47,964 bases of DNA from an uncultured bacterium (lineage in GTDB: Bacteria; Cyanobacteriota; Vampirovibrionia; Gastranaerophilales; Gastranaerophilaceae), in contig ONOE01000010.1 in assembly GCA_900319365.1 (NCBI GenBank), positions 1 through 47,964 on the forward strand, written 5' to 3'. The stretch's first letter is position 1, and every line of letters starts with the position of its first letter. Position numbers and translations under genes: made by a program. This document shows, in pieces, positions 17,083 to 24,367 of this stretch. Below the pieces are notes generated by a model. That model was not told the origin of the DNA and did no database searches. It saw nothing but the letters and a program-made list of their open reading frames with translations.

Positions 17083-17673
17083 CTAGATGATTTCGCTAAA
17101 TACTTTCATATCTTTGTATTTTTGGTCAATAGCGCCTGATTTTTTGTCATGATCTCTCAATGCATGGATTGCCGCACCTGCTAACAATACTGCTCCGCCT
17201 ACGATTAAGCCTGCTTTACCTCTTTTATAATATGAAGATTTAGCAATATTGTTACCTGCATCTGCAGTTAATAATAATGTTTTTATTGTACGATTTCTGA
17301 GTTTAGGATTCTTGGTTATATAGTCGACTAATTTATTGCCCCATTTCCCTGCGATTTCAAAAGTTTTTTTACCTAATTTTGTTGCTTTAATTTTTTTTGC
17401 AACAATCGGAGCTTTATTTGCAATATATTTTACGACTTTAGTTATGTGCTCGCCTGTTTTTTGAGCAATTCTTACGGTCGATCTTTTGTTTGCTTTTACC
17501 GCTTTTGAAACAACATAAGGAGTTGCTCCGATTAAACCTAAAGTTGCTGCTGTTCCCATATTATTTGCGAAATGTTCGCCTTTTCTTGTTTTTGCATTTG
17601 CTGCCGTGTAACTTGCTGCACCTACTGCTCCGCCGCCAATTGCTGCTGCGCCTAATCTTGTGATACCAACCAT
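17083..17673 (-). CDS. Unknown basic membrane-associated protein
   Basis: I do not recognise this 196-residue protein. It begins with a Gly/Ala-rich hydrophobic segment (ITRLGAAAIGGGAVGAASY), has a second hydrophobic stretch near 40-58, a strongly basic middle rich in KKIKATKLGKK, and a C-terminal membrane-like helix GLIVGGAVLLAGAAIHAL before an acidic-basic tail. A ribosome binding site (GGAAGGT) precedes the ATG. It may belong to the lineage-specific small membrane proteins seen again at 28.9-30.2 kb. It has its own terminator and lies between alaS and the divergent ABC gene. Confidence 0.6.
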   Translation of the reverse strand: MVGITRLGAAAIGGGAVGAASYTAANAKTRKGEHFANNMGTAATLGLIGATPYVVSKAVKANKRSTVRIAQKTGEHITKVVKYIANKAPIVAKKIKATKLGKKTFEIAGKWGNKLVDYITKNPKLRNRTIKTLLLTADAGNNIAKSSYYKRGKAGLIVGGAVLLAGAAIHALRDHDKKSGAIDQKYKDMKVFSEII

Positions 17674-17882
17674 AAAAACCTACCTTCCATTAAAATTTTT
17701 TCTACCTACTCATATATAAAGTTTTTTCGCTCTTTTGAATTGCTAAAAATTTAATAGTAATTTCGAAAACTATTACTATGATCCGTTTTTATTGGTTTAC
17801 AATTCTTCACAATTTGAAAATTTTTTATAATTTAGGCTTTATATCAGACATTAAAACTATTTACTTAGATTTTCGAAAAATA

Positions 17883-17888
17883 TATAAT
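17883..17888 (+). promoter_or_regulatory. -10 element close to the ABC ATPase start codon
   Basis: TATAAT lies nine bases before the ATG at 17898, with no ribosome binding site between them, so the 5' leader would be only a few bases. A TTTACT at 17860-17865 is a weak -35 candidate at a 17-base spacing. Confidence 0.45.
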
Positions 17889-17897
17889 AAATATACG

Positions 17898-18851
17898 ATG
17901 TCGATTTTGCAAATAGAAAATTTAAATCTCGGATTTAATACCGAAAACGGTTTCAGGCAGGCTTTGTTTGATGTTTCTTTGGCACTTGAAGAAGGCGAAA
18001 CTCATGCTCTCGTCGGAGAATCGGGTTGCGGCAAATCCATGACGGCGTTGAGTATTTTAAACCTTATTCCCAAAAGTGCTTCAATTACATCGGGCAAAAT
18101 TCTTTTTGATGGTGAAAATCTTTTATCAAAACCGCAAAAAGAAATGGAAAAAATAAGAGGTGCTCAGATTGCTTTAATTCCGCAGGATCCCATGACATCT
18201 TTAAATCCTTTGTATACAGTTGGCGACCAACTTTTAGAAGTAATAAAATTGCACAGGCATCTTAACGGTAAAGAGGCTTTGCAAGAAGCAATAAAAGCCT
18301 TTGATGCCGTACAAATTCCCGATGCTAAATCAAGATTAAACAATTATCCGCATGAATTATCGGGCGGAATGAAACAGCGTGCAATTATTGCCATGGCTTT
18401 AGCATGCAACGCTAAAATCCTCATAGCTGATGAACCTACAACCGCACTTGATGTTACAATTCAGGCGCAAATTATGAAACTGTTAAATGACATTCGCATA
18501 AATAATAAAACTTCCATATTATTAATAACTCATGATTTGGCGCTTGTGAGTGAAAACTCTCAGCAGGTTTCTGTGATGTATGCGGGAAGAATAGTAGAAA
18601 GTGCGCCGTCAGGAGAATTTTTCAATCATCCTAATCACCCGTATTCAAAAGCTTTGTTAAATTCTATTCCGAGCTTAAAAAATCAAACACTTGAATCCAT
18701 AAAAGGACAGCCACCGACACTGTCTCAAAATATCAGCGGATGTCGTTTCCACCCCAGATGCAATTATTGCTTTGATAAGTGCTCAATGTCAGTTCCCGAA
18801 CTTGTTGAAATAAATCAAAATCATTTCTGCGCTTGTTTTTTGAATGATTAG
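17898..18851 (+). CDS. Dipeptide/oligopeptide ABC transporter ATPase (DppD/OppD-like), orphan
   Basis: A 317-residue ABC ATPase. It has GESGCGKS (Walker A, about 38-45), the Q-loop IPQDPMTSLNPLYT, the signature LSGGMKQR, LIADEPTTALD (Walker B) and the H-loop LLITHDLAL. The C-terminal oligo_HPY domain contains CRFHPRCNYC, Cys residues that bind an Fe-S cluster or metal in this family. It would power uptake of peptides or nickel chelates. No permease, binding protein or DppF partner is adjacent. The frame is open 40 codons upstream but that region is AT-rich promoter DNA; homology begins at MSILQIENL. Confidence 0.88.
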   Translation: MSILQIENLNLGFNTENGFRQALFDVSLALEEGETHALVGESGCGKSMTALSILNLIPKSASITSGKILFDGENLLSKPQKEMEKIRGAQIALIPQDPMTSLNPLYTVGDQLLEVIKLHRHLNGKEALQEAIKAFDAVQIPDAKSRLNNYPHELSGGMKQRAIIAMALACNAKILIADEPTTALDVTIQAQIMKLLNDIRINNKTSILLITHDLALVSENSQQVSVMYAGRIVESAPSGEFFNHPNHPYSKALLNSIPSLKNQTLESIKGQPPTLSQNISGCRFHPRCNYCFDKCSMSVPELVEINQNHFCACFLND

Positions 18852-18881
18852 AATTTTTAATTTTTAACAAATGTAAATAAA

Positions 18882-18923
18882 TTGACAAAATACCATGACA
18901 AAATTTCATGGATATTTTATTAT
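18882..18923 (+). promoter_or_regulatory. Promoter region with direct and inverted repeats
   Basis: TGACAAAAT occurs twice (18883-18891 and 18896-18904). CCATGA-N7-TCATGG (18893-18911) forms an inverted repeat overlapping the second copy. TTGACA at 18882 is a good -35 but lacks a well-spaced -10. ATGACA (18895-18900), 17 bases, TATTAT (18918-18923) is the other reading. Confidence 0.4.
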
Positions 18924-18940
18924 CGTAGTGTGGAGGGTAA

Positions 18941-19441
18941 ATGTTAGAAACAATGATTAACAATTCATCTGATTTAGATTTAACTTCAAAAAGCTCTTTT
19001 TCAACGGATAATGATATTTTTACATCTCGTTCTTATGCGGCTTTACTTGCGAAAAATAAAGTTCCCCTTTCTCATAAAAGAATTGCGGATAACTATATGG
19101 TCATAAAAAAGATTTTCAAATTTCAGGTAAATCACAACAAAATTTCCAATGCCGAAAAAGAATTATTGAGGAAATATGATTTCAATCTTTTGGAATACAC
19201 AACTATGCAGCAAATGTATGATGAATTGACGTTGCTTCAAAAATGGTCTTTATCTGGCGATGAACAGTTAAGACAGGATTCTGATAATATTTTGCAAATC
19301 AGAGTTAACGAATTGAAATATCTTGAAACAAGCAGCTATGCTGTCATTTCAAATGAAATTTATAACGGTTATCAAGCCTTGGCTCATTATTTACAGGAAA
19401 TCAGCAAGTTTCAATCCGGAACTCAATATTCAATTTATTAA
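18941..19441 (+). CDS. Unknown soluble helical protein
   Basis: A 166-residue protein that I do not recognise. It has a Ser/Thr/Asp-rich N-terminal 25 residues that look disordered. The rest is amphipathic and probably all-helical (NAEKELLRKYDF, TTMQQMYDELTLLQKW), with no signal peptide, membrane segment or Cys pair. A good GGAGGG ribosome binding site precedes the ATG, and the upstream region carries repeated TGACAAAAT elements, so it is likely a real, regulated gene. It sits between the ABC ATPase and the alcohol dehydrogenase, each with its own promoter. Confidence 0.65.
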   Translation: MLETMINNSSDLDLTSKSSFSTDNDIFTSRSYAALLAKNKVPLSHKRIADNYMVIKKIFKFQVNHNKISNAEKELLRKYDFNLLEYTTMQQMYDELTLLQKWSLSGDEQLRQDSDNILQIRVNELKYLETSSYAVISNEIYNGYQALAHYLQEISKFQSGTQYSIY

Positions 19442-19458
19442 TAAATTGTTATTTTTCT

Positions 19459-19486
19459 TTGAAAATTTCTTCTTGTATAATATAAT
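19459..19486 (+). promoter_or_regulatory. Promoter of the alcohol dehydrogenase
   Basis: TTGAAA (19459-19464), 16 bases, TATAAT (19481-19486). A second TATAAT overlaps at 19476. Confidence 0.55.
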
Positions 19487-19531
19487 ATCCGTGTAGTTAG
19501 TGGTGTAGATTATATGAAAGGAGAGTTTATC

Positions 19532-20740
19532 ATGTGGGAAAAAGATATTAATATCAACGAAGTTAAAGAAATTCGTACAAGAACCACGGTTTATCTTGGA
19601 GTTGGCGCAATTCAAAAGATTAATGATATTGCAAAAACTTTAAAAGGTGAAGGCGTTGATAAAGTTATCGTAATGTCAGGTCATCATGCTTACAAATCAA
19701 CAGGGGCATGGGATGTTGTAGAAAAGGCATTAAAAGATAACGGAATCGGTTATATTAATTTTGATCAGGTTACACCAAACCCCAATACTCATCACGTAAA
19801 TGATGCCGCAAAAATGGCAAGAGATTTTGGTGCAAAAGCTGTTATCACAATCGGCGGCGGTTCTCCGACAGATGCAGGTAAATCTGTTGCAATATTGTTA
19901 AAATATCCCGATAAAACGGCAGAAGATATTTTTGAATTCAGATTTACACCTGAAAAAGCAGCTCCCGTTGTTGCGATTAACCTTACACACGGTACGGGTT
20001 CTGAAACAAACAGATTTGCCGTTGTTACAAATCTTGAAAAGAATTTCAAACCTGCAATTGCTTATGATTGCATTTATCCGAGATTTGCAATTGATGATCC
20101 TCAATTGATGACTAAATTATCACCGAAACAAACACGATATGTATCAATTGATGCCGTTAACCACGTAATTGAAGCTGCAACTTCGACCGTTGCATCTCCG
20201 TATTCTATTTCAATTGCAAAACAGGTTATTGAACTTGTTGCAAAATATTTGCCGAAAGCAATTGCAAACCCTGAAGATTTGGAAGCAAGATACTTCTTGG
20301 CTTATGCTGCGATGATGGGCGGTGTCGGATTTGATAACGGTATGCTTCACTATACGCATGCTCTTGAACACCCTCTGAGTGCCGTTAAACCTGAACTTGC
20401 TCATGGCTTTGGTCTTGCAATACTTCTTCCTGCAGTAATCAATACAATTTATAAAGATAGAGCCGCAACATTGGCTGATATCTTGGCTCCGTTGGTTCCG
20501 GGATTGAAAGGCGAGGCATCAGAAGCTAAAAACGCTGCAGATGGCGTTTATGCTTGGTTAAAATCCGTTGATGTTCCCGAAAAATTGGAAGATGCAGGAT
20601 TTACTCAAAATGATATCGATAAATTGACCGATTTGGTCTTCACAACCCCGTCATTGGGCGGTTTAATTGATATCGGACCGAGCGGAAATTCAAGAGAACT
20701 TGTAAGAAATATCTATCAAGAATCTTTGAAAAGAGCATAG
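19532..20740 (+). CDS. Iron-containing alcohol dehydrogenase
   Basis: A 402-residue group III (Fe-dependent) alcohol dehydrogenase, interconverting an alcohol and aldehyde with NAD(P)H. It shows the nucleotide-binding GGGSPTDAGK, the THGTGSETNRFAV motif, and the iron ligands in DAVNHVIEA and the later LHYTHALEHPL and AHGFGLAIL segments. Length is standard. It may reoxidise NADH by making ethanol or a similar product in anaerobic metabolism. The start after GAAAGGAG is chosen over an upstream in-frame ATG at 19514 that lies just upstream of the Shine-Dalgarno sequence. Confidence 0.94.
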   Translation: MWEKDININEVKEIRTRTTVYLGVGAIQKINDIAKTLKGEGVDKVIVMSGHHAYKSTGAWDVVEKALKDNGIGYINFDQVTPNPNTHHVNDAAKMARDFGAKAVITIGGGSPTDAGKSVAILLKYPDKTAEDIFEFRFTPEKAAPVVAINLTHGTGSETNRFAVVTNLEKNFKPAIAYDCIYPRFAIDDPQLMTKLSPKQTRYVSIDAVNHVIEAATSTVASPYSISIAKQVIELVAKYLPKAIANPEDLEARYFLAYAAMMGGVGFDNGMLHYTHALEHPLSAVKPELAHGFGLAILLPAVINTIYKDRAATLADILAPLVPGLKGEASEAKNAADGVYAWLKSVDVPEKLEDAGFTQNDIDKLTDLVFTTPSLGGLIDIGPSGNSRELVRNIYQESLKRA

Positions 20741-20765
20741 TTGATATTTGATAAATAACTAAGAT

Positions 20766-20802
20766 AGTGCGGACTTTAAGACTTTAGAGCCCGCACTTTT
20801 CT
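20766..20802 (+). terminator. Terminator of the alcohol dehydrogenase
   Basis: AGTGCGG (20766-20772) pairs with CCGCACT (20791-20797), a further partial stem lies inside, and TTT follows. Confidence 0.7.
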
Positions 20803-20865
20803 TTTGTCTGAACATTTTTTATTTAATCATTTGTCCTGCTTTTCAAAAAAATTTAAAATAACCTC

Positions 20866-20893
20866 TTTACAAAAAATATTTTTCATGTAGAAT
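20866..20893 (+). promoter_or_regulatory. Promoter of tRNA-Ala
   Basis: TTTACA (20866-20871), 16 bases, TAGAAT (20888-20893). Confidence 0.6.
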
Positions 20894-20938
20894 AATTTTA
20901 CAGGCAGTTTTTTGAATTGCTTGTCTCGGATAAAATCC

Positions 20939-21014
20939 GGGGGATTAGCTCAGTTGGTAGAGCATCTGCTTTGCACGCAGAGGGTCAGGAGTTCGAGTCC
21001 CCTATCCTCCACCA
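20939..21014 (+). tRNA. tRNA-Ala (anticodon UGC)
   Basis: GGGGGAT pairs with ATCCTCC including the G3:U70 identity pair; D arm GCTCAGTTGGTAGAGC, anticodon loop TTTGCAC, T arm GGAGTTCGAGTCCCC, and an encoded CCA end at 21012-21014. Accessory genes follow immediately. Confidence 0.97.
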
Positions 21015-21019
21015 TTTTG

Positions 21020-21047
21020 AAAAAAGAGCCTTAAATGGCTCTTTTTT
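21020..21047 (+). terminator. Terminator of tRNA-Ala
   Basis: AAAAAAGAGCC (21020-21030), loop TTAAAT, GGCTCTTTTTT (21037-21047). Confidence 0.88.
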
Positions 21048-21062
21048 AGTGCGTTTAATCGT

Positions 21063-21800
21063 TTATTGTTTTATAATTTTTGATAATTTTGATATTATTT
21101 TATGATTAAAGTATCTTGCATCAAAAGTTTTCATTTTTTTCAATTCCCCAACCCAATCACCAATTTTATTGATTTTCTTAAATGATTTATCATGTTTTAG
21201 ATTAATGCTATAAACATTCTTGTTGTTATATGCTTGAAACTTGTTTGTTTGATTAATTATTATTAAGTCAAATGTTTCATTTGTCCTATATCTATTTATT
21301 ACTTTTATAAAAAGGTCTACATCTTCAACCGAAATAATCTCAAACGTCGCGACAATAAAGTATATGTGAATTGATTGATTATCTAAAACTTTATATAAGT
21401 TCTTAATTCTATTTTTGTAACGTTTTACAAATTCTTTTTGGGTTAATGAATCATGATTAAATATCATACCTGTTTTATTATTTATCCAATAATTCTTTTC
21501 TTTATCAAAAGTAATGTCATCAAAAAAATTGTTAAAATTTGTTGATAACAATTCCACATTCAGACTGAAATTAGAAAAACATAAATCAAAAGGGTATGAT
21601 TCTTCTCCATATTTTCTTGTTGGTTTAAATCTGTTAATCGTTGTTATTACTCTTGGCAGACAATAATTTCCGAAAGGAACTATTTTATAATTTTTGCAAT
21701 GTTTAGAATAGAAATCAAAATCGGATTTTCCCAAATATGATAACCATAAACTATTAATATATGGAAAATTCTTAAAAATTCTGCTCAATAAAAATCTCAT
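21063..21800 (-). CDS. DUF1796 family putative cysteine-peptidase-like protein
   Basis: A 245-residue protein. The N-terminal block PFGNYCLPRVITTINRF...ESYPFDLCFSNF matches the DUF1796 (papain-like) pattern 'G-x-x-C-x-x-A/P ... S-x-P-F-D-W', where the Cys could be a nucleophile. The rest, including HIYFIVATFEIIS, is consistent with the family. It is markedly rich in Asn, Lys, Ile and Phe, that is, more AT-rich than neighbours, suggesting recent acquisition. These proteins often appear near surface-polysaccharide or phage-like genes, and no reaction is established. GGAG precedes the ATG. Confidence 0.65.
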   Translation of the reverse strand: MRFLLSRIFKNFPYINSLWLSYLGKSDFDFYSKHCKNYKIVPFGNYCLPRVITTINRFKPTRKYGEESYPFDLCFSNFSLNVELLSTNFNNFFDDITFDKEKNYWINNKTGMIFNHDSLTQKEFVKRYKNRIKNLYKVLDNQSIHIYFIVATFEIISVEDVDLFIKVINRYRTNETFDLIIINQTNKFQAYNNKNVYSINLKHDKSFKKINKIGDWVGELKKMKTFDARYFNHKIISKLSKIIKQ

Positions 21801-21865
21801 ATCTTAAATCTCCGTAAATAAGGTACATTTAATGCAAATAATTACGTAAAATATAGTATAACTAT

Positions 21866-21906
21866 ATAAATAAAGTAATTTATTGTCGAAAATTTACTTT
21901 ATTTAT
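21866..21906. promoter_or_regulatory. 13-bp inverted repeat, likely operator of the XRE regulator
   Basis: ATAAATAAAGTAA (21866-21878) and its exact complement TTACTTTATTTAT (21894-21906) are separated by 15 bases. They lie centrally in the divergent gap between the DUF1796 gene and the XRE gene. Confidence 0.6.
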
Positions 21907-21950
21907 GGTTTATTCCGTTCGTTAAATTTCGTATTAAAAAAATAAGGTTT

Positions 21951-22277
21951 ATGATGAACAATATAAAAATTTTATTTGGTAGAAAAATCAAAGAATATCG
22001 TAAAAAACGGAATTTGACCCAAGCTCAACTTGCAGAAATGGTGCATATAGATGATAAGCATATTAGTTGTATAGAAAATGGAAAAAATTTCCATTCTGCA
22101 GATTTACTTGAAAGATTGTCAAACGCATTGAATGTAGAACCCAAAAATCTGTTTGAATTTTATTATTTGCAGGATTATGAGGATTTGAAATCAGATATTA
22201 TTTCAATGTTAAATAATTTAACTCATGATGATTTAGTGTTGGTCCATAAATATATTAGAAATTTTATAATATCCTAA
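21951..22277 (+). CDS. XRE-family HTH regulator
   Basis: A 108-residue protein with a typical Cro/CI helix-turn-helix (KEYRKKRNLTQAQLAEMVHI, then ISCIENGKNFHSADLLERLSNALNVEP, about residues 14-60) and a short helical C-terminus that may dimerise. Two ATG codons in tandem begin at 21951 and 21954; AAGG lies upstream. It probably represses itself and the divergent DUF1796 gene through the inverted repeat between them. Confidence 0.85.
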   Translation: MMNNIKILFGRKIKEYRKKRNLTQAQLAEMVHIDDKHISCIENGKNFHSADLLERLSNALNVEPKNLFEFYYLQDYEDLKSDIISMLNNLTHDDLVLVHKYIRNFIIS

Positions 22278-22393
22278 TTCTGTAAAATTTTCAGATTTAA
22301 AACTCCAAAAGTTATAGATAATTTTTATTTGTTATGTCTAAAGAATTTCCTCGTTATTTATAACGAGGAAATAATTAGTTTATTAAATACTTT

Positions 22394-22690
22394 CTATCCT
22401 TGCATTAGGCTGTCATAATCAAGATGATTTTTTCTTGCATAATTTAAAAATTCTTTTTCTTTTTCGGAAACTCTTACTTGGAATTTTAATACAACTCCGT
22501 TTTTAGGTTTCCTCCCCGCTCCTTTTCTTGCGCCACCTCTGCCATATGTTTCTTTATAGAATTTTTCACCGCTTTCCTCTTCACATTCTTCATGGGTTAT
22601 TTGAGTGTATTCCGGTTTCATTTCTTCAGGATATATTCCTTTAACATATCCTTCTTTGTCTTTGATATAAATTAAATTTTTATCTGCCAT
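22394..22690 (-). CDS. Antitoxin-like protein with an AT-hook-like motif
   Basis: A 98-residue protein encoded just after a HigB/Gp49-like toxin. It has GRGGARKGAGRKPK near residues 50-63, a motif resembling an AT-hook that often sits before a ribbon-helix-helix in small antitoxins, and a C-terminal VLKFQVRVSEKEKEFLNYARK segment consistent with a ribbon-helix-helix. An acidic N-terminal half could neutralise the toxin. The ribosome binding site AGGAGGT is strong, as expected if antitoxin must be made in excess. Confidence 0.65.
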   Translation of the reverse strand: MADKNLIYIKDKEGYVKGIYPEEMKPEYTQITHEECEEESGEKFYKETYGRGGARKGAGRKPKNGVVLKFQVRVSEKEKEFLNYARKNHLDYDSLMQG

Positions 22691-22699
22691 AATGACCTC

Positions 22700-22990
22700 C
22701 TATAAATTTTTGATACGTTTTCTTGCTGCTTTTTTTCCCCATTCAGGTGTTTTAGTTTTTATAAATATTGTTACAACAATAATTAAAGCACCATCACGAT
22801 ATGTGTATAATGATCTTAAATTTGAAGTTTTGATTTCATACATATCTTTTTCAATTTTTTTAGTTAGAACTCTTTCAAGTCCCTCATTTTCAATAAGAGA
22901 ATAATCATCATCTAACAGTTGTTTTTGTTCTGTTGTTAATGTGTCATATTCTTGATCGGCTTGTTTAATTTTTACGACTTTAGATTTCAT
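22700..22990 (-). CDS. HigB/Gp49-like toxin (RelE superfamily)
   Basis: A 96-residue protein with the Gp49/HigB pattern: E-x-G-L-x-R-V-L-T-K-K-I near the middle, YEIKTSNLRSLYTYRDGALIIV, then FIKKTKTP-like FIKTKTPEWGKKAARKRI. Such toxins cleave mRNA on the ribosome. It precedes its antitoxin by nine bases in the HigBA order, and its ribosome binding site is weak compared with that of the antitoxin. It lies in the accessory patch after tRNA-Ala. Confidence 0.75.
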   Translation of the reverse strand: MKSKVVKIKQADQEYDTLTTEQKQLLDDDYSLIENEGLERVLTKKIEKDMYEIKTSNLRSLYTYRDGALIIVVTIFIKTKTPEWGKKAARKRIKNL

Positions 22991-23075
22991 CTCAAACCCT
23001 GTATATTCTTATTATAGCATATTTTTAGAATTTGTCAACATATTCAAAGCCTAGCCGATTATTATGTTATATTTT

Positions 23076-23392
23076 TTATGCACTTAGGAGTTTTAGTCCT
23101 GTGATGCCGCAAAGTATCATTCCAATGCACAAAAATTTTACAAAACTTATCGGCTCTTTAAATAATAATATCCCGAGGATTACCGTTCCCGTTGTACCTA
23201 TCCCCGTCCAAATTGCGTATGCCGTGCCAAGCGGGATTTCTTTTAACGACAACGCAAGAAAATAGTAGCATGCAATCATTCCTATTACCGTAACTGTTGG
23301 GCTGATTGGATTCGTAAATCCGTTTGAAAGTTTCAACCCTACGGCCAACTGATTTCAAAAATTCATGCAATTATTAAATAAATCCAAGACAT
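23076..23392 (-). pseudogene. SMR-family guanidinium exporter (Gdx/SugE-like), disrupted
   Basis: The C-terminal 88 residues (VGLKLSNGFTNPISPTVTVI, IPLGTAYAIWTGIGTTGTVI) are a typical small multidrug-resistance transporter lacking its first helix. The missing part is present in another frame: ATG at 23392 after AAAGGA gives MSWIYLIIA, then an in-frame TGA, then IFEISW, then a one-base deletion (TGGCC where TGGGCC is expected). Two independent lesions make a sequencing error unlikely for both. The guanidine-I riboswitch directly upstream says that the intact gene exported guanidinium. A shorter protein from an internal TTG is possible but would lack the essential first-helix glutamate. Confidence 0.85.
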
Positions 23393-23423
23393 AATTTAAT
23401 CCTTTCTCTTGCCTTATATAAAA

Positions 23424-23462
23424 CAAAAAAGCTTCGGGAAAAACTTATTCTCCCAGGCTTTT
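23424..23462 (-). terminator. Expression-platform terminator of the riboswitch
   Basis: On the minus strand, AAGCCTGGGA pairs with TCCCGAAGCTT, followed by a T6 run. The 5' arm overlaps the 3' end of the aptamer, as expected for ligand-controlled termination. Confidence 0.7.
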
Positions 23463-23545
23463 ATCCTTCCGTGAGGGCGCATAAAAACTTATACTCCCTG
23501 TTTTCTCTCAGACCGGTCCATTAAAACTAATGCGGAACCTTAGAA
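23448..23545 (-). ncRNA. Guanidine-I (ykkC) riboswitch
   Basis: On the minus strand the conserved ykkC elements appear in order: CTAAGGTTCCGCA (23543-23531), GGACCGGTCTGAGAGAAA, then CACGGAAGGATAAAAGCC and GGGAGA ending at 23449. These match the consensus CTAGGGTTCCG ... GGTCCGAGAGAAA ... ACGGxGGGAxAAAAGCCCGGGAGA. Free guanidine stabilises the aptamer and prevents the overlapping terminator, switching on detoxification genes. Here the controlled gene is the broken SMR exporter. Confidence 0.9.
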
Positions 23546-23606
23546 AACATATTTCTATTAACTTGTTTAAGTATGATACCATAAAAATTCGCAATATGTT
23601 TGTTTA

Positions 23607-23615
23607 TGCTAAAAT
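23607..23615 (+). promoter_or_regulatory. Extended -10 promoter, leaderless configuration
   Basis: TGC-TAAAAT (TAAAAT at 23610-23615) is followed by exactly six bases and the ATG at 23622, with no ribosome binding site. TTCGCA at 23588-23593 is a possible -35. Confidence 0.5.
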
Positions 23616-23621
23616 TACTTG

Positions 23622-24125
23622 ATGAATGAATGTAAAAGTTTCTTGCCTAATGCAGATAATAATTCAAAAATTTTAATTCTCGGGTCAATGCCCGGGGTGA
23701 AATCGCTAAGCGAACAGCAATATTATGCGCACCCTCAAAATCGTTTTTGGAAAATCATGGCAAAGTTTTGCTCCTGTGAAAATCTCACCGCACTTTCTTA
23801 CCCTCAAAAATTAAAAACTCTTCTTCAAAATCATATCGCCCTGTGGGATGTAATTGAATCTTGCCAAAGACCGGGCAGTTTGGATTCTGATATTCAAAAT
23901 GAAACACCGAATGACATTGGGCGCTTGCTTAAAAAATACCCCAATATTAAAACAATTTGCTTAAACGGAAATAAATCGTACTCTTCATTTAAAAAATATT
24001 TCCCGAATCTGTTAAACTCTTATCAATGTTTTAAATTACCCTCCACAAGTCCTGCCAATGCACGCTACCGTTTTGACGATTTATACAAGGTTTGGTATGA
24101 AGCTTTAGTGTCAGTTGCAAAATGA
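23622..24125 (+). CDS. Family 6 uracil/hypoxanthine-DNA glycosylase (DNA-deoxyinosine glycosylase)
   Basis: A 167-residue member of the uracil-DNA glycosylase superfamily, of the hypoxanthine-DNA glycosylase (HDG) kind. Motif 1 is ILGSMPGVKSLSEQQYYAHPQNRFW (about 19-43 in two pieces) and motif 2 is LPSTSPANA near residue 145. It removes deaminated bases (hypoxanthine) from DNA as the first step of base excision repair. It is monocistronic, convergent to nothing, and starts at the ATG seven bases after a -10 box. An in-frame TTG three bases upstream is less likely. Confidence 0.85.
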   Translation: MNECKSFLPNADNNSKILILGSMPGVKSLSEQQYYAHPQNRFWKIMAKFCSCENLTALSYPQKLKTLLQNHIALWDVIESCQRPGSLDSDIQNETPNDIGRLLKKYPNIKTICLNGNKSYSSFKKYFPNLLNSYQCFKLPSTSPANARYRFDDLYKVWYEALVSVAK

Positions 24126-24367
24126 TTGTGAAGAAATGTAAATGCAAATTAAAATTAGTGTATTTTTGACAATTTATTCAAAATAATTTTCTAAAAATAT
24201 GGATTAATTATCATAATTCTAATTTTTTACTTTTCGTAACGCCGTTTTTTGAGTCTTTTTGTGTAAAATCTTAAAACTTTGTCATCTTAAAATACATAAA
24301 TCAGAAACCTCTTTAATTGACAAAATGCTACTTGTGTAGTAGGTTAATTAAAAAGGGGGTGTATCTA

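Noticed and set aside
17778-17897. 40-codon extension of the ABC ATPase
   Set aside because: It is AT-rich promoter DNA with no family similarity; the -10 box lies inside it.
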